Positions 59,885 through 64,000 of a stretch of 64,000 nucleotides of DNA are shown here, in pieces. Both the position numbers and the translations under genes were made by a program. Source of the DNA: an uncultured Bacteroidales bacterium (GTDB taxonomy: Bacteria; Bacteroidota; Bacteroidia; Bacteroidales; UBA932); NCBI GenBank assembly GCA_900316525.1, contig ONDF01000001.1, forward strand, positions 112,995 to 176,994, written 5' to 3'. Numbering within the stretch: the stretch's first letter is position 1; each line of letters starts with the position of its first letter. A model generated the notes under the pieces. The model worked only from the letters and a program-made list of their open reading frames with translations. It made no database searches and was not told the origin of the DNA.

Positions 59885-62362
59885 ATGAAAAAATCAATCG
59901 CATTTTTCGCATTTCTGTGCCTCGCGGTGGGGACCGCCGGCGCCAAGGACTTTCCGGACACCCCGGAAGGGGGTAATGCCAAGATCGATACCCGAAAGCT
60001 CGAGTACGCCATTCCCTATCTTCCGGTGGAGAAGCGCGCCGCCATCCTGCCGAAGCACAATATCTGCTCCATCGCCCCCGCGGGAGAACCTTCGGACTAT
60101 TTCATCACCGGCAACGGTTTCCTGCGCATCCAGGCTTCCGGCCAGCCCTACAACGAGGTGATGACCTACACCCAGGAGCTGCTCTATGAACCGCAATGGG
60201 CGGAGACTCCCCTGCCTCCGGACATGCGCCCCTACCTGCCCCGAATCCGCCAACTGCTGCTGGAGGGCAAGCCGGATGAGGCGAACGCCCTGGTGGACGA
60301 GGCCCAGAAAAAGGCCGGCTTCGAAAAGTACATGAATTTCGACAACAAGATTCTGTACCCCGTCGGCGGGCCGCGGAGGCACACCGCCTTCACGCTCACC
60401 TTCCGCCGGCCGGAGCAGCCCGATACCCGGGACTATCTGCGCTTCCTGGACATGCAGAACGGCATGATCACCTCCATGTGGACGGATGCGCGCGGTTCTT
60501 TCCGGAACGAAAGCTTCTGCGCCTATGACGGGGACGTCACCGTGAACCGCTTCACTGCGCCGAAGGGACAGCTGGACCTGGACGTGGAGATGCAGTTGCC
60601 CAGATTGGTCGGCAGCACCCCTAAGCTGGATATCGGCGACGGCGTGATCACGCTGGCCACAGCGTACAATCCGGACTTCGGTCAGAAGGGTTACGCCGTG
60701 GTCATCCGCTTCCTGCCCAAAGGCGGCACCATGAAAAAGACCGAAAAAGGCATGCGCATTTCCGGTGCGGACGGCCTTACGGTCATTGCGAAGATCGAGC
60801 GCTTCGAAAGCGATTTCACCTTTGACTGCGCCAAGCCCGTCCGGGACGGACTGCTGGCCATGAAGGTCGATTTCGACAAGCTGCTCAAGGGGAACGAAAA
60901 GTATATCGGCGAGCGGATGGACCGTTCCCGGATCCATCTGAGCTCCGACGAAGACCTGCTGCTTTCCGGCGAGGAACTGCTCCGTCGCGCCCACAGCAGG
61001 AACGAGTTGGATCCCACGCTGCTGGAGAAGCTCTATGACATGGGCCGCTTCTTCCAGATCTACGAGACGGGCAAGACTATTCCTCCGTTTACGGGCCAGC
61101 ACAACATCAACACGAACCTGCAGGTCTGCGCGGGCAACAACACGGGCCTCTTCGACGAGATGGACGTGTATTTCAAGTATTACGAGACGAAATTCGATGA
61201 CTTCCGCACCAACGCGAAGCTGCTCTACGGCGCCCGCGGCCTGCTGGCCAGCGTCCACTGCGACCCGGATTCCGGCCTGTACTATCATTTCTCCCGCACC
61301 TATCCGCATTACGCCTGGACGGGCTGCCTGGGTTGGGTCTATAACGAGTTGTGGGGCTACTACCTCGTCACGGGAGACAAGGAATTCCTGCGGACCCGCC
61401 TGATTCCGGCCTACAAGGAAATGGCTTTGTTCTACGAGGATTACGCGTGCGACCGCGGTCCGGACGGCAAGGTCATCTTCTATCCGTCCTTCTCCCCGGA
61501 GAACCCGACCCCGAATCCCGGCTATGAGACGGTCACCAGCCGGGACATCAATCCCACGAGGATCAACTCCGTCATGGACATCGCCATCTGCCGCGAGATC
61601 CTGATGAACCTGATCGAAGGCTGCAAGACCCTCGGCATCGAGAAGGAGAACATTCCCCACTGGGAGGCCCAGCTCGCATCCCTTCCGACCTATCTCCTGG
61701 ACTTGGATGGCGGCCTCAAGGAATGGGCCTGGCCCACGATTGAGGAAAACTACAACCACCGCCACGTGTCCCACCATTATGACGTATGGCCCGGCCGCGC
61801 GGTCACGCCCGAAAAGGATCCCGCGCTGACGGAAGCCATCATCATCTCCAACCGCAAGCGCGCCCAGCAGGACGACTCCGCCCATGGCATCATCCACCGC
61901 GCCTTCACGGCCATCCGCCTGAAGGACATGGAAGAAGCCGAGCAGAACCTGAGCCAGCTGCTCAACCACGGCTTCGTCCGCCGCACGCTGCAGACCAGCC
62001 ACTTCCCCTACAGGGGCGTGTTTCCGGACCTGACGGGCGCCGTCCCGGCGTTCCTGGTGGAGATGTGCGCCTTCAGCGAGCCCGGTACGGTGGAATTCCT
62101 GCCGTTGATGCCTGACAACTTGATGCATGGCGCCATCGACGGCGTCTGGCTGTATACCTTCGCCAAGCTCAATCATATGGACTGGGACGAGAAGGGCATC
62201 CGCGCCTCCATCACCTCCCGTCAGGCCCAGACCCTGACGCTTCGCAACCGCCGGGAAGGCTGCCGCATCCTGGTGAATGGCAAGGAACTGGCCAAGGACG
62301 GCGACCATGTCCGGTACACGTTCAAGGCCAACGAGACCGCCCAGGTCGAAATCATCCTCTGA
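59885..62362 (+). CDS. GH95-family (alpha-L-fucosidase/alpha-L-galactosidase-like) secreted glycosidase
   Basis: The 825-residue protein has a signal peptide (ending GTAGA). It has the GH95 layout of an N-terminal beta-sandwich (about 60-300), an (alpha/alpha)6 catalytic domain (about 350-700) and a C-terminal beta-domain. Family motifs are HNINTNLQ, which carries the two asparagines that activate water, FYPSFSPEN with the acidic residue, and NHRHVSHHYDVWPG. The segment around the usual second acid, DDSAHGIIHRAFTAIRLKD, is divergent. Fucose or galactose release cannot be told apart. With the esterase it forms a two-gene unit that probably trims a decorated hemicellulose. Confidence 0.85.
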   Translation: MKKSIAFFAFLCLAVGTAGAKDFPDTPEGGNAKIDTRKLEYAIPYLPVEKRAAILPKHNICSIAPAGEPSDYFITGNGFLRIQASGQPYNEVMTYTQELLYEPQWAETPLPPDMRPYLPRIRQLLLEGKPDEANALVDEAQKKAGFEKYMNFDNKILYPVGGPRRHTAFTLTFRRPEQPDTRDYLRFLDMQNGMITSMWTDARGSFRNESFCAYDGDVTVNRFTAPKGQLDLDVEMQLPRLVGSTPKLDIGDGVITLATAYNPDFGQKGYAVVIRFLPKGGTMKKTEKGMRISGADGLTVIAKIERFESDFTFDCAKPVRDGLLAMKVDFDKLLKGNEKYIGERMDRSRIHLSSDEDLLLSGEELLRRAHSRNELDPTLLEKLYDMGRFFQIYETGKTIPPFTGQHNINTNLQVCAGNNTGLFDEMDVYFKYYETKFDDFRTNAKLLYGARGLLASVHCDPDSGLYYHFSRTYPHYAWTGCLGWVYNELWGYYLVTGDKEFLRTRLIPAYKEMALFYEDYACDRGPDGKVIFYPSFSPENPTPNPGYETVTSRDINPTRINSVMDIAICREILMNLIEGCKTLGIEKENIPHWEAQLASLPTYLLDLDGGLKEWAWPTIEENYNHRHVSHHYDVWPGRAVTPEKDPALTEAIIISNRKRAQQDDSAHGIIHRAFTAIRLKDMEEAEQNLSQLLNHGFVRRTLQTSHFPYRGVFPDLTGAVPAFLVEMCAFSEPGTVEFLPLMPDNLMHGAIDGVWLYTFAKLNHMDWDEKGIRASITSRQAQTLTLRNRREGCRILVNGKELAKDGDHVRYTFKANETAQVEIIL

Positions 62363-62385
62363 TCAAAGCTTTCAATGATAGTTTT

Positions 62386-62450
62386 ATTGTCTGCAGACAA
62401 GGGAAATTTGGTTTTCACCACTTTCTTGTCTGTAGACAATAAATCTTTTT
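62386..62450 (+). terminator. Paired 14-bp palindromes forming a terminator-like hairpin after GH95
   Basis: TTGTCTGCAGACAA (62387-62400) and TTGTCTGTAGACAA (62426-62439) are each near-perfect palindromes. Together with flanking bases they also form a 16-bp inverted pair (62386-62401 with 62425-62440) around a 23-nt loop. AAATCTTTTT follows, so the larger hairpin could end the esterase-GH95 mRNA. Alternatively each palindrome is a protein site, 39 bp centre to centre. Confidence 0.6.
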
Positions 62451-62507
62451 ATCCAAGTCAAGTACCCTGGGAAGTCCCCGGGCGAGCTCTCCGCCATTCG
62501 TCGCCTT

Positions 62508-62538
62508 CCTTCAACCCGAAATACCTTCAACCCGAAAT
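62508..62538. repeat. Tandem direct repeat CCTTCAACCCGAAAT (two copies, 16-bp period)
   Basis: Copies lie at 62508-62522 and 62524-62538. An inverted partial copy (TTTCGGGTTG) occurs near 62672-62681, so the word brackets the stem-loop at 62595-62636. Confidence 0.55.
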
Positions 62539-62594
62539 TCGCATAGCGGCTCAACCCCCATTCTACGCGCCTGCGTGGCTCATCACGCCGCTCC

Positions 62595-62636
62595 GCAAGC
62601 CAAAATCGTCGCGCTTAGCGGCGCGATGTGGCTTGC
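62595..62636. other. Imperfect stem-loop in the repeat region
   Basis: GCAAGCCA (62595-62602) pairs with TGGCTTGC (62629-62636), and ATCG/CGAT plus CGC/GCG pair inside with one bulge. It could be an RNA structure or a recombination site. Confidence 0.5.
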
Positions 62637-62762
62637 AAGGCATCCGGGAGCACATCGACCCGCTCCGCGATTTTCGGGTTGGGCTTCGGGGGTGCCGATG
62701 ACATCGGTCTTTGACCTCGATATCGGCCAACTGGAGACTCGGCAGGTTGCGCAAGCCTCGCT

Positions 62763-62900
62763 TGTACAAGTCTCTAACGCCGTAGTACCTGTTCTTTGTT
62801 CAAGTCTCCGAGCAAGAGCCGGTTCATGCCCCTTTTGGAAAAGACTTGTACACGGAATAGTGCCTCGAGGGCGGTTCTATGTACAAGTCGGACTTGTACA
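62763..62900. repeat. Cluster of five TGTACAAGTC/GACTTGTACA words
   Basis: The 10-mer TGTACAAGTC occurs at 62763-62772, 62797-62806 (one mismatch) and 62880-62889, and inverted at 62843-62852 and 62891-62900. The last two direct/inverted copies form a perfect dyad with a one-base centre. Confidence 0.65.
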
Positions 62901-62943
62901 CGCGCGAGACGCCCGAAAACGCCAGGCACAGCCGGACGGAAAC

Positions 62944-62975
62944 AAAAAAGCGGCACAACCGACCGGATTGTGCCA
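62944..62975 (-). terminator. Minus-strand terminator beyond the two-component operon
   Basis: GGCACAA (62952-62958) pairs with TTGTGCC (62968-62974), and on the minus strand CGCTTTTTTG follows. It lies about 220 bases past the response-regulator stop, implying a long 3' UTR or a separate small transcript. Confidence 0.65.
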
Positions 62976-62986
62976 CTTATTGTAAA

Positions 62987-63045
62987 TCATTGACAATCAA
63001 TATTCCTCCTCGTTAAAGATGCTGTTTTATATTGATTATCAATGA
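62987..63045. repeat. 17-bp inverted repeat in AT-rich spacer
   Basis: TCATTGACAATCAATAT (62987-63003) and ATATTGATTATCAATGA (63029-63045) are inverted with one mismatch and a 25-bp spacer. Smaller inverted words, TTGTTT/AAACAA (63064-63079) and TGTTAG/CTAACA (63112-63138), follow. Confidence 0.6.
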
Positions 63046-63197
63046 ATTAAATATTATAAATGCTTGTTTAGACAAACAAACATTGTTTTATAGGGTACTA
63101 AAACGACTGTTTGTTAGGCTACTTCGCTTTGTCTAACATTCGTATAACGAGGTGTTGTTGCAATCATAATGCATTTTTCTGACCATAAGGTCTGGGG

Positions 63198-63896
63198 TTA
63201 CTCTGCTATCAATTTGTAGCCAGTCCCCCTGACATTCAAGATCCGGATACGGGGGTCGCGATAGAAACGGTGGCGGAGGCGGGTGATGAGGACCTGGAGG
63301 CTGCGGGCGTTGAAGAAGTCATCGTCGCCCCAGAGGGATAAGAGTATGTTCTGGGTGGGGATGATACTTCCGCTGCCTTTGCATAGGAGCTGGAGAATAT
63401 CGGCTTCGCGGCGTGGGATGAGTGTTGAATCGCCGGTGGGTCTGTGAAGCAGCGTTGCCGACTCGGGAGTGAACTGGTATTCACCGATGCTATAGGATGC
63501 TTGGCCTTTCTCCTGGTCGGGGGCCTCTTTCCCGCTTCTTCCCAGGAGGGTTTTCATCCGGACTACCAGCTCGGGAATGGCGAAGGGCTTCTTGAGGTAG
63601 TCATCGGCCCCAAGGTTGAATCCGGTGACAACATCGTCCACGGTGGTCTTTGCGGTCAGGAACAGGATGGGCGTTTCCTTGTCGCTCTGTCGGATGGCTT
63701 TCACCATATCGAAACCGGACATCTTGGGCATCATCACGTCCACCACCAGGATGTCGGGACGGATTTCAAAGTATCGGCGCAGGCCTTCCGATCCGTCATA
63801 GGCCAGCTCGACGGAGAAGTCCATCGTCTCCAGGGCGTCTCTCACGATGCCGGAGAGCGTCCTTTCGTCCTCTACCAATAGTACCTTGCTGCTCAT
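63198..63896 (-). CDS. OmpR/PhoB-type response regulator
   Basis: The 232-residue regulator has a receiver domain (about 4-118) with the acidic pocket VEDE, phosphoacceptor D53 in LVVDVMMPK and lysine in YLKKPF. A winged-helix DNA-binding domain follows (about 135-231; READILQLLC, SLQVLITRLRHRF, ILNVRGTGYKL). It is activated by the histidine kinase encoded immediately upstream (ATGA overlap). Its targets are unknown; the neighbouring repeat-rich region could contain sites, but none is demonstrated. Confidence 0.94.
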   Translation of the reverse strand: MSSKVLLVEDERTLSGIVRDALETMDFSVELAYDGSEGLRRYFEIRPDILVVDVMMPKMSGFDMVKAIRQSDKETPILFLTAKTTVDDVVTGFNLGADDYLKKPFAIPELVVRMKTLLGRSGKEAPDQEKGQASYSIGEYQFTPESATLLHRPTGDSTLIPRREADILQLLCKGSGSIIPTQNILLSLWGDDDFFNARSLQVLITRLRHRFYRDPRIRILNVRGTGYKLIAE

Positions 63897-64000
63897 AGTT
63901 CGATGGTGAATGTGCTTCCCTTACCGGGTTCGCTATCGACGGATATATGGCCTCCGTGCTTCTCTACGATGGTTTTCGCGAAGAAAAGGCCGATACCGTA
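63893..64000 (-). CDS. Sensor histidine kinase, C-terminal end only (partial)
   Basis: The last 35 residues are visible (YGIGLFFAKTIVEKHGG, then ISVDSEPGKGSTFTIEL). They contain the G2 box (GxGLxxAK) and the closing GKGSTFTIxL of a HATPase_c domain. The gene continues past the right edge. Its stop overlaps the response regulator ATG by four bases, so the two form a coupled two-component pair. Confidence 0.9.
   Translation of the reverse strand, partial: YGIGLFFAKTIVEKHGGHISVDSEPGKGSTFTIEL

Larger units (their letters stand above)
62363..63197. other. 835-bp gene-free, repeat-rich region
   Basis: No convincing gene is visible. The left half (to about 62950) is GC-rich with several dyads and repeated words. 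The right half (62976-63197) is clearly AT-rich with inverted repeats. The change in composition is abrupt near 62975. Short open frames here lack ribosome-binding context and show no recognisable protein. Confidence 0.7.

Noticed and set aside
62763..62900. Possible CRISPR array from the repeated 10-mer
   Set aside because: Repeats are too short, occur in both orientations and have irregular spacing (24 to 74 bp between copies, apart from the final dyad). No cas gene is nearby.
62563..62956. Two short minus-strand frames (about 60-70 codons) in the same region
   Set aside because: They overlap the repeat cluster and have arginine-rich, motif-free translations.
62575..62985. A 136-codon plus-strand frame in the repeat region
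   Set aside because: No ribosome-binding context, no recognisable domain, and it runs through the inverted repeats and the terminator-like hairpin. I treat it as non-coding.

Overview
The window is 64 kb of GC-rich (about 60% by eye) chromosomal DNA from a member of the Bacteroidota, most likely an uncultured gut-type Bacteroidales. The evidence is SusC/SusD pairs, BACON-domain lipoproteins, GPH and FucP-type sugar transporters, and above all the Bacteroidota promoter (TTTG, 19-20 bp, TAnnTTTG), which precedes many genes on both strands. I cannot assign a genus from sequence alone.

Layout. 1-6476: a partial lipoprotein, then a four-gene minus-strand beta-mannan operon (GH5, GH26, GPH symporter, BACON-GH5). 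6561-7674: tadA, a small conserved protein, a TSCPD protein and tRNA-Gln. 7737-12806: minus operon of a membrane zinc peptidase, a DJ-1/PfpI protein and two DUF3857/transglutaminase proteins, one active-looking and one lacking catalytic residues. 12895-19000: alr, a two-motif thioredoxin protein, coaD, ung and lon. 19208-21279: HU, a 29-residue basic protein resembling mS38/COX24, and ribonuclease G. 21300-38143: an alpha-mannan polysaccharide utilization locus.

38217-46952: lnt, a TPR membrane regulator, a PASTA protein, an RluA-family pseudouridine synthase and an outer-membrane barrel protein with a Gly/Met-rich tail. 47049-49572: ruvC, serS, rpmA, rplU. 49764-55297: an EF-hand-like membrane protein of unknown role, a GT4 glycosyltransferase, a small lipoprotein, a YqeY protein, and a 55-residue ribbon-helix-helix protein next to an SPFH protein. 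55412-58540: a DASS anion transporter followed by an M49-type peptidase homologue that has lost its zinc ligands. 58673-62362: a CE1-type esterase and a GH95-like enzyme. 62363-63197: a repeat-rich gene-free stretch. 63198-64000: an OmpR-type response regulator and the end of its histidine kinase.

How it works together. The 21.3-36.2 kb operon is read leftward from one promoter and runs phosphomannose isomerase, ROK kinase, SusC, SusD, a three-module SusE-position lipoprotein, GH76, GH92, GH76. A divergent GntR/UTRA regulator and a FucP-like transporter complete it. Surface GH76 enzymes would open an alpha-1,6-mannan backbone, SusCD would import fragments, GH92 would release mannose, the MFS protein would take mannose inward, and the kinase and isomerase would make fructose-6-phosphate. 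The separate GH5/GH26 cluster handles beta-mannan, so two mannan chemistries could feed the same central step. These pathway statements are inference from family membership and gene order.

Most interesting points: the two pseudo-enzymes (55412-57013 and 9590-11545), the GntR-controlled self-contained alpha-mannan operon with tandem-duplicated binding modules and an internal hairpin, the RHH-SPFH pair with an operator-like palindrome, and the structured repeat region at 62.4-63.2 kb.
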